Notes: generated by a model from the letters alone, not told the origin. A stretch of DNA of 64,000 nt from Natronogracilivirga saccharolytica (GCF_017921895.1 NZ_JAFIDN010000010.1:1-64000); one strand, 5' to 3'. Positions 18,281 to 26,293 are shown, counted from the first letter of the stretch. Program-made: numbers and translations.

Positions 18281-19483
18281 ATGATTCACATACACCCGTT
18301 CAAAGCCTGGCGCCCCAAACCCGAACTGGTCGAGCAGGCAGCCTGTGTTCCCTATGACGTCATCGATACCGAAGAAGCCCGTCAGCTTGCCGAAGGTCGT
18401 CCGGACAGCTTTCTGCACGTCATACGTCCCGAAATCGATCTCCCTGAAGAGACTGATCTGTATGACGATCAGGTGTATCAGACCGGAGCCGCAAATTTGA
18501 AAAAAATGCAGGACAGCGGCGTGCTGGTTCAGGAAGATACGCCACAGCTGTACCTCTATCAACAACAAATGGGCACTCATACCCAGACCGGACTGTACAG
18601 CTGCGTTTCTGTCAGAGATTATGACGAAGAACGCATCCTGAAGCACGAACTGACCCGCCCCGACAAAGAGGACGACCGTACCCGCCATATTCTCACCCAG
18701 CGCGCGCACGCTGAACCTGTCATGCTCACTTACGAACCTGATGATGACATTACCAGACTGACCAACAAGGTACTTTCGACTACCGATCCGGTCTACTCTT
18801 TTACCGCCGTTGACGGGGTCATTCACCGGGTCTGGCAGGTCCGTGATCCACGGGCATTCGTGGATGCATTCCGGAATGTGGAAAAACTGTATGTGGCCGA
18901 CGGACACCATCGCTGCAAAAGCGCCTCCCGTGTTGCCGAAAAACTCCGGGACGGAGACTACGGTGATGAAGAATTCGAGTTTTTTCCGGCAGTGATCATT
19001 CCGATGGATGAAATGCGGATTCTCTCCTACAACCGCATCATACATAACATACCGCAGGATTTCCTTGAAAAACTGGGAGCGTCATTTGAGCTGACCGCGG
19101 ATGTGCATCCTGCTCCGCAAGAGCCCGGAAACATCAGCCTGTACACCGGCGGACGCTGGTACGGCTTGCAGCTGCCCGGAGCTTCTGATGACGATGCTGT
19201 AGCAAAACTCGATGTTTCGAGGCTTCACAAACACATCCTGCTGCCCCTGCTTGGCATAGAAAATCAGCGCACCGACCCCAACATTTCATTTGTGGGCGGC
19301 ATCCGCGGGACAGAGGAGCTGGAACGGCTTGTGGATGAAGGGAAAGCCGGCCTCGCCATCAGTATGTATCCGACCAGCATAGAAGAGTTGACGGCGGTTG
19401 CTGACAACGGGCAGCTTATGCCTCCAAAATCAACATGGTTCGAACCAAAATTGCGTTCCGGACTTCTTGTGCATACCTTTTAG
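18281..19483 (+). CDS. DUF1015 family protein
   Basis: A 400-residue protein with the DUF1015 N-terminus (IHPFKAWRPKPELVEQAACV, then PYDVIDTEEAR). Typical inner motifs are FLHVIRPEIDLP, LYLYQQQMG, the central LYVADGHHRCKSA and C-terminal GGIRGTEELERLVDEGKAGL. The DGHHR stretch is the best-conserved part and looks catalytic, but no activity is established for the family. Members often sit near serine-synthesis genes, as here (serC 73 bases downstream on the same strand), so a link to phosphoserine metabolism is a fair guess only. Confidence 0.9.
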   Translation: MIHIHPFKAWRPKPELVEQAACVPYDVIDTEEARQLAEGRPDSFLHVIRPEIDLPEETDLYDDQVYQTGAANLKKMQDSGVLVQEDTPQLYLYQQQMGTHTQTGLYSCVSVRDYDEERILKHELTRPDKEDDRTRHILTQRAHAEPVMLTYEPDDDITRLTNKVLSTTDPVYSFTAVDGVIHRVWQVRDPRAFVDAFRNVEKLYVADGHHRCKSASRVAEKLRDGDYGDEEFEFFPAVIIPMDEMRILSYNRIIHNIPQDFLEKLGASFELTADVHPAPQEPGNISLYTGGRWYGLQLPGASDDDAVAKLDVSRLHKHILLPLLGIENQRTDPNISFVGGIRGTEELERLVDEGKAGLAISMYPTSIEELTAVADNGQLMPPKSTWFEPKLRSGLLVHTF

Positions 19484-19556
19484 GTAACGGAAAGCAGGCG
19501 GCAGCCTGCTCCGGATCGCATTCCACCATTTACTTCGACTCTAAACCATTACGATC

Positions 19557-20639
19557 ATGAAACAGAAGAGAGCCCATAATTTCAGTGCCGGTCCGGCCGC
19601 ACTTCCGCTTGAAGTATTGCAAAAAGCTCAGGAAGAACTTGTTGACTACCAGGGTGCCGGAGCTTCCATTATTGAAATGAGCCATCGCGGGCCGGAATAC
19701 ACCGAGGTGGACCGCCAGGCCCGGGAACGTTTATCCAGGCTTCTCGGACTGGGTGATGACTATGAGATCCTGTTTTATCAGGGCGGCGCCAGTCTGCAGT
19801 TTCTGATGGTGCCCTATAACTTCAATACCGGCAAGACTGCTGATTACATCAATACGGGTACCTGGTCAAAAAAGGCGATCAAGGAAGCCAAAGTATTTGG
19901 CGATGTTCACATAGCGTTTTCATCCGAGGACAGCAATTTCAACAGGGTTCCGGGGGATGAGGAACTGAACTTTTCCGGCAAAGGAGAATATGTCCATTTC
20001 ACATCGAACAATACCATTTTCGGGACGCAGTTTCGCAACGAACCGGCCTCCGACGGGTTGCCGCTGGCTTGTGACGCCTCGTCAGACTTTCTCTCCCGTC
20101 CGGTCGATATAAATCGTTATGGCGTGCTTTATGCCGGCGCGCAGAAAAATGCGGGACCGGCGGGACTGACTATTGTCATCCTGCGCAAAGATATGCTGGA
20201 AAAAGCCCGGAGCGAGAATGTCTCCAGCATGCTCTCCTATCCGACACAGGTCGGAACGCTTTTCAACACTCCGCCGGTGTTCGGTGTCTACATCTTCAAT
20301 TATGTACTGGAGTGGATTGAAAGCAAAGGAGGTCTCGAGGCAATGGACCGGCTGAATCAGCAAAAAGCGGGTATACTGTATGATGAAATCGACCGGGATG
20401 ATTTTTATGCGGGTACGGCTGACAAAGCCTCGCGGTCACTGATGAACGTTACCTTCCGGCTCAAAGATGAGGCACTGGAAAAAACATTTATTGAAGAATC
20501 CAAAAAAGCCGGAATGAGCGGATTGAAAGGTCACCGAAGTGTCGGTGGCATGCGCGCCAGTATTTATAATGCGTGTCCTCAGGCCAGCGTTGAGGCCCTG
20601 GTCGAGTTCATGCAGGAGTTCCGCAGAACACACGGCTGA
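19557..20639 (+). CDS. serC: Phosphoserine aminotransferase
   Basis: A 360-residue PLP enzyme of standard length. It makes 3-phosphoserine from 3-phosphohydroxypyruvate, and the same enzyme also serves PLP synthesis in organisms with pdxJ (present at 60.9 kb). Signatures are the N-terminus (HNFSAGPAALPLEVLQKAQE), SHRGPEY, FYQGGASLQF, the PLP-lysine stretch (YAGAQKNAGPAGLTIVI) and the C-terminal GHRSVGGMRASIYNA. No serA or serB is adjacent. Confidence 0.97.
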   Translation: MKQKRAHNFSAGPAALPLEVLQKAQEELVDYQGAGASIIEMSHRGPEYTEVDRQARERLSRLLGLGDDYEILFYQGGASLQFLMVPYNFNTGKTADYINTGTWSKKAIKEAKVFGDVHIAFSSEDSNFNRVPGDEELNFSGKGEYVHFTSNNTIFGTQFRNEPASDGLPLACDASSDFLSRPVDINRYGVLYAGAQKNAGPAGLTIVILRKDMLEKARSENVSSMLSYPTQVGTLFNTPPVFGVYIFNYVLEWIESKGGLEAMDRLNQQKAGILYDEIDRDDFYAGTADKASRSLMNVTFRLKDEALEKTFIEESKKAGMSGLKGHRSVGGMRASIYNACPQASVEALVEFMQEFRRTHG

Positions 20640-20643
20640 TAAT

Positions 20644-20789
20644 ACTGCTGCCGTCAGGTGAGCTCAAAGATGACGAAGCTGCGGTTCTCCGCAGGATACT
20701 CAGCGTCCAATGATGCAGCCCTTCATTGAACACTCAGCTGACAATACTGCAGTCCTCCGCTGAACGCTCAGCTGACAAAACTACAGCCC
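20644..20789. repeat. Degenerate tandem repeat, about 34-bp period
   Basis: About four imperfect units begin at about 20644, 20677, 20712 and 20746, and a fifth partial unit at 20780 runs into the rhomboid stop codon. The shared core resembles CTGCAG..CTCCGCTGAACGCT followed by CAGCTGACAA. The first unit is the most diverged. It fills the serC-rhomboid gap. Confidence 0.6.
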
Positions 20790-21371
20790 GAAGTTTTCCA
20801 GAAATCGCGAAAATGCGCCGGGTACAAAAAGCAGTGTGTAGACAACGCCGTAGAGTGCTCCGGCAATGTGGGCGACATGATTGACATTGTCGCGGCGTTG
20901 CCGGGCTTCATAATAGCTGTAGGCCAGGAAAAGTCCGCCAAATACGATGGCCGGTATTCCGACAGGAATAAATATGAAGTAGATATTGTTGAGCGGAAAC
21001 ATGACGATATAGCCAAAAAGAACGGCCTCTACGGCTCCTGAGGCTCCGAGGCTGGCATATCGCGGATTGTTTCGCTCCTGGATGAGGGTAGGAAGGCTGG
21101 ATGCCACAAGTGCCGTAAAATAGAGGATCAGAAACGACGACATTCCGATCTCCTGCTCCAGTACCGGTCCGAAGAAGAAGAACACAAACATGTTCAGAAG
21201 CAGGTGCGTGCCGTCGGCGTGCAGAAATCCGGAGGTTATGAGCTGATGCCACTTCCCTTCCCGCCAGGCTTCGTAGGGCTTGAGCATGCCCTGGTATTGC
21301 CACTGTGGCACAACAAACCAGGCGACCATGGTCACAATAACGGTACATACAAGAAGGGCAAGTGCAATCAT
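20781..21371 (-). CDS. Rhomboid-family intramembrane serine protease
   Basis: A 196-residue membrane protein with about six hydrophobic segments. The catalytic Ser is in the GASG motif (SLGASGAVEAVLFGY), the catalytic His in HVAHIAGALYGVVY, and the family HLLLNMFVFFFFG stretch lies in the second segment. It cleaves membrane-spanning substrates within the bilayer; the target is unknown. Its last codon lies within the terminal unit of the 34-bp repeat array. Confidence 0.93.
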   Translation of the reverse strand: MIALALLVCTVIVTMVAWFVVPQWQYQGMLKPYEAWREGKWHQLITSGFLHADGTHLLLNMFVFFFFGPVLEQEIGMSSFLILYFTALVASSLPTLIQERNNPRYASLGASGAVEAVLFGYIVMFPLNNIYFIFIPVGIPAIVFGGLFLAYSYYEARQRRDNVNHVAHIAGALYGVVYTLLFVPGAFSRFLENFGL

Positions 21372-21469
21372 AGGGAAGTTTATTTCGTTTTATTTCGTTG
21401 AAGAGATTTCAAAACAGCCGTAAGATACATTGCCTTATAGACAAATTTCTGTGTATTTTTGTCATTCAA

Positions 21470-21542
21470 GCCGAAGTAGCTCAGTTGGTAGAGCGACGCT
21501 CTCGTAAAGCGTAGGTCGTCGGTTCGAGTCCGATCTTCGGCT
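21470..21542 (+). tRNA. tRNA-Thr (CGT)
   Basis: A 73-base cloverleaf with acceptor GCCGAAG/CTTCGGC, D arm GCTCAGTTGGTAGAGC, anticodon loop CTCGTAA on stem ACGCT/AGCGT, and T arm GTCGG TTCGAGT CCGAT. The anticodon CGT reads ACG (Thr). CCA is not encoded. The AT-rich accessory block begins right after it, so it may mark an island border. Confidence 0.95.
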
Positions 21543-21551
21543 CTCATACAG

Positions 21552-21593
21552 AGCCATATAGTGCTGTCTATCAGTGCTATATGGCTTTTTTTG
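21552..21593 (+). terminator. Rho-independent terminator of tRNA-Thr
   Basis: The strong stem AGCCATATAG/CTATATGGCT is followed by seven T, ten bases after the tRNA. Confidence 0.85.
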
Positions 21594-21753
21594 TTGGTGT
21601 GGCCAAGGTGTAACATTTTTTTAACACACTATACCTGGTTATACAACAATCCCTGACACCCATGCTGCTTTAGTCCCAACCCCGTTTACCAACTTTGAAA
21701 TTTTGATGTTTTTGGCTACGTTAATACAACAAATCACCTCATACCAGTATATT

Positions 21754-22056
21754 ATGAACATTGCTAACCTTAAAACATCAAAGCTGGAACAGGCCTGTAA
21801 AGAATTCCAGGTCAAGAAACTATATGTTTTCGGGTCAGCAGTCAGAGGTGCAATGTCTGATAAAAGCGATCTTGATTTTTTAGTTGAATTTGATCGCAAG
21901 GGGTATCAGGGTGCATTTGAGCAGTATATGGGGTTCAAGCAACGACTTGAAGAAATTTACCAGAGACCTGTTGACCTGGTTACTATTAAAAAAATCAGGA
22001 ACCCAATTTTCCAGAAAGAGGTAGATTCATCCAAAACTCTGATTTATGCCGCGTGA
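21754..22056 (+). CDS. Minimal nucleotidyltransferase (MntA-like antitoxin)
   Basis: A 100-residue protein from ATG 21754; the longer frame from 21703 is upstream non-coding. It has the nucleotidyltransferase signature FGSAVRGAMSDKSDLDFLVE, with the GSx10DxD catalytic core. Small proteins of this type pair with HEPN-domain HepT toxins and inactivate them by AMP transfer. A partner begins in the overlapping frame at 22046 but is truncated, so this may be an orphan antitoxin. It is the only plus-strand coding gene of the accessory block besides the transposase. Confidence 0.85.
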   Translation: MNIANLKTSKLEQACKEFQVKKLYVFGSAVRGAMSDKSDLDFLVEFDRKGYQGAFEQYMGFKQRLEEIYQRPVDLVTIKKIRNPIFQKEVDSSKTLIYAA

Positions 22057-22138
22057 TGCTCAAAAATTTATAAAATCACCATATAATTGCAGGGCCGTTA
22101 CATTGCTGCAAGATTATAGCCACTGGCCTCTCATGTGA
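22046..22138 (+). pseudogene. Possible truncated HepT (HEPN) partner
   Basis: An ATG inside the end of the nucleotidyltransferase gene opens a 30-codon frame starting MPRDAQKFI. That resembles the usual HepT start (M-x-RD-x-x-x-[FY]), and the overlap is the arrangement normal for mntA-hepT. The frame ends early at 22136-22138. No RX4-6H HEPN motif remains. The call rests on position and nine residues, so it is tentative. Confidence 0.35.
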
Positions 22139-22409
22139 GTTTAATCACGACAAACTCAACAGGTGGTTGGTAATACCCGGATGAACAGACTTTAGGCATC
22201 GCTTTTTTGCTGAAACCTGGATATAAATGGATCGAGTATGTGAGTTTTGAGCATGAAACAGAGAGCCGGATATCTGAGTATTACCGGGTGCTTAGAAGTT
22301 CTCAGGTGAATCGACCGGGTTACAAATCAGGTCAAACAAGAGAAAAACCCGGCTATCCGGCACCGCAGAGATCCTGGCCTGTGGCATGCCGGTTGTGGTG
22401 GAGGGGTTA

Positions 22410-23330
22410 TCAGTCTGCATAGGCCATCAACTTGTACATCATGTGGTGGATACGGTCGCGCATCAGGTCGCTTACCAGTACCAATTCCCGCCACAGGGGA
22501 TCCTCGCAGCCGACTATCTGTTGCGCATAATTCGGCCAGGCAGCACTTCGTAGCGACTCATTACCGTCAGCCGGACTGCAGTCCGGATCCGAATGTTCCT
22601 CACCATACTCAAGCCACTGGGTCAGCATGTCGTCAAGCATGTGGGCGAAAACCGCCATTTTCTGCACCGAACTGTGGAATTCCGGGGTGCCGGCATCGTA
22701 GCGCCAGGCCCACTCGCGGAACTCGTCCAGCGAGGCTGTATTAATCGAACGCTCATCCGGGTCCGGGATGCCCTCGCCGAAATCCAGGATGTCTCCGCGC
22801 AGATAGTCTTCAGGGTCGGCGTCACGGCTGTGCACATGGTGATCATACAGAAGGGATCTGGCCATGGCATGATGGACGCGGTCGTGCATGATTTCAGTGA
22901 TTCTAACGAGCTCATACCATGGCGAATCATCCCCTGCATCCTCCAGAGTCTGCCGGTAGTCACTCCATTGTCCACCCGAAATCCGATTTGAAAAATCCGG
23001 AGTCTCTCCGCGCTCAAGATGCTCGTTCTCCCCGTGGCGGACCATTTGCGTCATGAGTTCGTGCATGAAATTGTGGAAGCTGCCAAAGGTCCTCATAGAC
23101 AGGGCCCAGCGGTCCTTTTCGGTGATGTGGGTTGATACATAATCGCTGAAATTTCCACCGGATATGGAATCCATGATGTAATCCGATCTGTGATCAAGGC
23201 GGCCTTGCCGGTCAAGGTGTTCTTTCCGGTCCTGATGATCGAAACCGGCAGGCAGCGCGCCTATCAGGAACATCAGCATGGTCAGAATAGTGTAATGAAC
23301 GATGCGGGGTAACGGCATGGTAATCTTCAT
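22410..23330 (-). CDS. Exported His/Asp-rich protein with four internal repeats (unknown family)
   Basis: A 306-residue protein with an N-terminal hydrophobic segment (about 10-28) that looks like a signal peptide ending near LPAGFDH. I do not recognise the family. The mature part holds four degenerate helical units at about 57-93, 118-156, 200-236 and 261-298. The second and fourth are clearest: W(Y/R)ELV at 138-142 and 280-284, then M-x-D-R-x-H-H-x-M at 148-156 and 290-298, exactly 142 residues apart. The conserved HH pairs with nearby Asp/Glu suggest metal binding, which is inference. It is compositionally less AT-rich than the cassettes to its right. Confidence 0.7.
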   Translation of the reverse strand: MKITMPLPRIVHYTILTMLMFLIGALPAGFDHQDRKEHLDRQGRLDHRSDYIMDSISGGNFSDYVSTHITEKDRWALSMRTFGSFHNFMHELMTQMVRHGENEHLERGETPDFSNRISGGQWSDYRQTLEDAGDDSPWYELVRITEIMHDRVHHAMARSLLYDHHVHSRDADPEDYLRGDILDFGEGIPDPDERSINTASLDEFREWAWRYDAGTPEFHSSVQKMAVFAHMLDDMLTQWLEYGEEHSDPDCSPADGNESLRSAAWPNYAQQIVGCEDPLWRELVLVSDLMRDRIHHMMYKLMAYAD

Positions 23331-23466
23331 TTTTTTTCGCTGTTATAATTACTGCAACAAACCCTGCCGCCCAATCATGATGGACCGGTTAATACACACT
23401 TCGCACCGAATTGAATTAAAAGGTGAAAGCATGAGAAAAAAACTGTAATATTGTCATAGCCTTGAG

Positions 23467-23784
23467 CTAATCACTGCCATGCCCATGGGGGGTCACTTTG
23501 CTCCGGAACAGGGGGTCAGCTTGTCCGGAATAACCTGTCCATTCATCCTCGTCTTTTTGTTCTATAATATAAGTCATATTTGATCCACAGAACTCAAGAT
23601 ACAACATGCTATTCGTCCTATTGTGAAGGATAAACTCGATTTTCTCTTCAATAGAGAGTTCTTGATTTTGACTTTTGATTTCAATTGATATGCCTTCTTG
23701 TTCAGGGGAAACGGTGTTTGAACAGAAGCTCAATAAGAACAAAAACAAGACCAAGAGTGGGCGAGTTGACAAGTTTGTTTTCAT
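23467..23784 (-). CDS. Small lipoprotein, C-terminus probably altered
   Basis: A 105-residue protein with a lipoprotein signal (PLLVLFLFLLSFCSN, lipobox LSFC). The remaining 80 residues look like one small beta domain (ISIEIKSQNQELSIEEKIEF). It is the first gene after an attC-like site, as in a cassette. Its last residues (from about PLFRSKVT) are encoded by a two-unit tandem repeat at 23487-23532, so the original end was probably replaced by foreign DNA. Function unknown. Confidence 0.55.
   Translation of the reverse strand: MKTNLSTRPLLVLFLFLLSFCSNTVSPEQEGISIEIKSQNQELSIEEKIEFILHNRTNSMLYLEFCGSNMTYIIEQKDEDEWTGYSGQADPLFRSKVTPHGHGSD
23487..23532. repeat. Two tandem 22-24-bp units, possible insertion-sequence end remnant
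   Basis: Two adjacent units share GGGGGTCA, then CTTTG or GCTTG, then TCCGGAA. Arrays of this GGTCA...CCGGAAT type are seen at the ends of IS21-like elements (recalled, not checked). No transposase is nearby. Confidence 0.4.
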
Positions 23785-23880
23785 AGTATCCGCCTGTTTT
23801 AATATGAAGTTATCACAATAAAGTGCAAAGGGAATTAGTCATTTGGCTTATAGGTGTTTTCTTTATTAAAAGGTGCTGAT

Positions 23881-23970
23881 TTATAACGCTCAACGCACAG
23901 CCGGCGCGGACAGCCGGCTATAATGAGGCGGAAACCTCCCAAAAACCAGATTGATGCGCATGCTTTATTG
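23881..23970 (-). repeat. attC-like site 1
   Basis: An imperfect inverted repeat lies just after the lipoprotein stop. The 3' arm, read in reverse complement, is TTATAACGCTCAACGCACAG and pairs loosely with the 5' arm (CAATAAAGCATGCGCATCAA). The core ends with CGTTATAA. It is the weakest-paired but correctly placed member of the series. Confidence 0.4.
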
Positions 23971-23981
23971 CAATCTTTGAA

Positions 23982-24914
23982 TTAATCGAATAGCGGGAGG
24001 CCGAAGCTCCCGTTTTTCAGGGATATTGACAATTCAGAGTCTTCATTACTGTCTCCCATAAAAGCTGTGAATTCGAAATTACCGGTGACAGTGGCATTGT
24101 CCGGATCGATGTTTTCAATTGTAACATATCCGGATGAATCAGAAACTGTTACAAAGGAAGGAGAAAGTGTGTCAAAACCCCTTGGAGTCACAGATGCTTG
24201 TTCTTTTCCTAAAATATACGTGCCAGGACCGTGAAATCCTGGAATGTCAATAGCAATGTTGTTCCAGCCCATTCGGGAGATAATCCGAAAATCATTTTCG
24301 GAAAATTTGCTGATGTAAGCTGATGGCACAGTCTCAGAGATTCTCAGGTTTTCGTGCACATCGCCATTGATTGAGACCGTAAACTCAGACCCTGCCGGAT
24401 CGGAAAGCTTGTTTCCAAGTGCAGTTCGATTATAAGTACCCTTGTAATAGCGGCCATCAAGGATTAGCTGCGTCTCGGTAAGTTTATATGCGACAGTATC
24501 TATTTCCAGAACAAGATCACTCACAGCATCAGGATGATCCGTTTTATGCATGCCCATCGACGAGGCAAGATTACTGTGGACTATATACTCAACTATGATT
24601 TTGTCCGAAGTGATTTCATGTATTTGCAGTTCATGAGAAGGGGTATACCGGGAGTCAATCAATGCGGCCTGTCCGGAGTTACCATTAATCCCAACAGGAT
24701 GGACGGACCCGGCTGACAGCCCTTCGGTTTGACTTTCATCAGAAATGTACCAGCCGGTGATCCGCAGTTCAGGCGACGGACCTTCATGCCCGGTAGATTC
24801 AATATTGTACCAGGCACCAAATATATCAGAATCAGGTTCATCTGAGCTGTTGATGAAATCGCAAGCAGCTGCAGTTACCAAAATTGCCATAATGAGAATA
24901 GTTTTAGAACTCAT
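23982..24914 (-). CDS. Lipoprotein of unknown family
   Basis: A 310-residue protein with a lipoprotein signal (ILIMAILVTAAACDF, lipobox AAAC, Cys about 18). The mature part is beta-rich with no motif I recognise. A lipocalin-like first half (IFGAWYNIES ... ELRITGWYIS) may be followed by an Ig-like domain (about 195-310). It is probably a surface or periplasmic-facing cassette product. An attC-like site follows it, and dispersed repeat copy A precedes it. Confidence 0.7.
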   Translation of the reverse strand: MSSKTILIMAILVTAAACDFINSSDEPDSDIFGAWYNIESTGHEGPSPELRITGWYISDESQTEGLSAGSVHPVGINGNSGQAALIDSRYTPSHELQIHEITSDKIIVEYIVHSNLASSMGMHKTDHPDAVSDLVLEIDTVAYKLTETQLILDGRYYKGTYNRTALGNKLSDPAGSEFTVSINGDVHENLRISETVPSAYISKFSENDFRIISRMGWNNIAIDIPGFHGPGTYILGKEQASVTPRGFDTLSPSFVTVSDSSGYVTIENIDPDNATVTGNFEFTAFMGDSNEDSELSISLKNGSFGLPLFD

Positions 24915-24961
24915 GGTGTTCAGCCTGTAGTTTGTAGTACGTTACTGCAAGATAATGGTAA

Positions 24962-25137
24962 GGCGGTCTGGCTATGCCCTCTTTTATCGATGATCGCAAT
25001 CAATGACTGGTATTTGTCGGCCGGCCCCATGATGCGCCCAGTATCCCTGCGTAGCCGGCTATCATTTTGCCCGGCGCAGCATGTGCAAAAAACGTATTTA
25101 CAAAATATTACTCCGCCCCCCATCAACGTCAAATTAA
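24962..25137. repeat. Dispersed repeat, copy A
   Basis: About 175 bases closely matching 33558-33735 (copy C) and partly 32649-32716 (copy B). Shared strings include CAATGACTGGTATTTGTC, CCGGCCCCATGATGCGCCC and TATCCCTGCGT. Short internal GCCGGC inverted segments are present. It precedes the lipoprotein gene start. Confidence 0.75.
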
Positions 25138-25140
25138 TTT

Positions 25141-25236
25141 TTACTTTTTTAAAAGTGCTGCTTTGAAATCATCAGGTTCAAGGACAGGAAGTTCTTCAAG
25201 TACTTGATCTTGTGTACGTCCTGCGGTAAGAATCAT
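25141..25236 (-). pseudogene. C-terminal remnant resembling a DUF433 antitoxin
   Basis: The frame reads MILTAGRTQDQVLEELPVLE, then PDDFKAALLKK and a stop. That resembles the DUF433 C-terminus (ILxxGxTxExILExxPxLxxEDIxAAL). Only about 31 codons remain and the N-terminal domain is gone. It overlaps the truncated ParE frame, pointing to a recombination scar between two former toxin-antitoxin modules. Confidence 0.5.
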
Positions 25237-25282
25237 CTAAATCTACTTCTGCCTTTTCAGTAAGTATTAGCGATACAGGCAC
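25196..25282 (-). pseudogene. Truncated ParE-type toxin
   Basis: A GTG start seven bases after the antitoxin stop opens a frame reading VPVSLILTEKAEVDLDDSY, the normal start of a RelE/ParE toxin, then stops after 28 residues. The toxin partner of the addiction-module antitoxin is therefore broken, and the downstream bases instead encode a DUF433-like end. Confidence 0.55.
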
Positions 25283-25288
25283 AGTAGC

Positions 25289-25507
25289 TTATAAATATTT
25301 TGGACGGATTTTCTCCCAGCTTGATCCCGTTTTTTTGTCCTTTTCAAGCGTTTTAAGCCGTTCTTCAATAATTGCTTTATGATGATCCGGAACTTCCACA
25401 TCCGATGGGTCTGATGCAATTGAGTCCCACAAAGCTTCAACCAAAATCAGTTTTTCGCTTTTTTTGAGCTGAGAAAGCTCGCCTATTAATGCCCTATCCA
25501 CCGTCAT
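25289..25507 (-). CDS. Addiction-module antitoxin (putative addiction module component family)
   Basis: A 72-residue helical protein from ATG 25507; the longer frame to 25648 is not conserved and runs through an attC-like site. It has the family stretch LKKSEKLILVEALWDSI and the C-terminal acidic helix VPDHHKAIIEERLKTLEKDK, ending W-E-x-I-(R/K). Family members neutralise a downstream ParE toxin; here that toxin is truncated, so this antitoxin is probably an orphan. Confidence 0.8.
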   Translation of the reverse strand: MTVDRALIGELSQLKKSEKLILVEALWDSIASDPSDVEVPDHHKAIIEERLKTLEKDKKTGSSWEKIRPKYL

Positions 25508-25596
25508 GACGTTTATTAGTTGTTTTTGTCCAAGTTGATTGAAAACGTCGTGTAAAGCAATTGATTGAGCCGAAAAATTATGGAAAGCATGAGGAA

Positions 25597-25684
25597 ACGT
25601 AACAGCCTGGCAAAGCGGCACGGCTAAGTATTTGAAGTAAAAAAACAAAGCCCAGACGCGACAGCTTGATTTGCTGTGTTAGCC
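25597..25684 (-). repeat. attC-like site 2
   Basis: On the minus strand it opens with GGCTAACACAGCAAATCAAG and closes with GCTTTGCCAGGCTGTTACG. The ends CTAAC and GTTACG sit about 75 bases apart, and the inner boxes pair imperfectly with extra unpaired bases, as in integron attC hairpins. It separates the Phd/ParE cassette from the addiction-module cassette. Confidence 0.6.
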
Positions 25685-25745
25685 GCATGAATGATTTAAA
25701 TGTTCAGCAGCGAGATTTCCTTAACTGAGTTGAAATCCTTCGTAT

Positions 25746-26048
25746 TTAACGCTTCCTGAGAATATCAAGATGAAGTAATTGTTCATCTCTAATTATGTGG
25801 ATGATGTAGATCCGGTTATTTTCTTCTCTGTAAAAAATCTGGCAAGGCGAAACCAATAACCTGCGATAAGTGGACTCTTCCAGATCTTCTACAGGTTTTC
25901 CTGATTTTGGATATTCACGTAGTTGAACGACACGTTTGAAAACACTGCGAACAAGATTCCTGGCAACTTTCGGATTGTCCAGTGAGATGTAATCAGCAAT
26001 ATCATCGAGTTCTTGAAGTGCCGGTTCCGTCCAGATTATTTGAGCCAT
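25746..26048 (-). CDS. RelE/ParE-family toxin
   Basis: A 100-residue toxin of standard length. It has the N-terminal helix hairpin (IIWTEPALQELDDIADYISL), the YPKSGKPVEDL loop region and the C-terminal beta strand IYIIHIIRDEQLLHLDIL. ParE poisons gyrase while RelE cleaves mRNA; the target cannot be told from sequence. It overlaps the Phd antitoxin gene by 13 bases, the usual coupling. Confidence 0.88.
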   Translation of the reverse strand: MAQIIWTEPALQELDDIADYISLDNPKVARNLVRSVFKRVVQLREYPKSGKPVEDLEESTYRRLLVSPCQIFYREENNRIYIIHIIRDEQLLHLDILRKR

Positions 26049-26293
26049 CGACTCATTTTCTTTTGGGCCTCTTCATGTGTCACTACGCGATCTTCAAGGA
26101 TAGCTTTTTCGCCTCTCGCAAGACCTTCCAGGAGTTTCATCCTGCGAAGTAAGTTTTCAAATGATTCCACATCAATAAGATAAGCAGAAGGCTTGCCATG
26201 CTCTGTGATCAAAACAGGCTCCTTCTCCCGTTTGAGTTCGTCCAGAAGCTTTGTGGCTTGACGTTTCAGTGTGGTGACAAGTTCTGTTTTCAT
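26036..26293 (-). CDS. Phd/YefM-family antitoxin
   Basis: An 85-residue protein. The N-terminal DNA-binding fold has LVTTLKRQATKLLDELKREK and the typical VLITEHGKPSAYLIDVESFE. The C-terminal tail (TRGEKAILEDRVVTHEEAQK in outline) wraps the toxin. It is translated just before the ParE toxin and normally represses the pair. Confidence 0.9.
   Translation of the reverse strand: MKTELVTTLKRQATKLLDELKREKEPVLITEHGKPSAYLIDVESFENLLRRMKLLEGLARGEKAILEDRVVTHEEAQKKMSRWLK

Noticed and set aside
20644-20789. CRISPR array
   Set aside because: The period is 34 bp with no alternation of identical repeats and unique spacers, and no cas genes are present.
21380-21616. Minus-strand frame containing RTRTDDLRFTRASLYQLSY
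   Set aside because: It is the antisense of tRNA-Thr, a well-known false protein; no ribosome binding site or homology outside the tRNA.
24920-25132. Minus-strand frame of 70 codons
   Set aside because: It lies across dispersed repeat copy A and the lipoprotein promoter; the frame is not kept in copy C.
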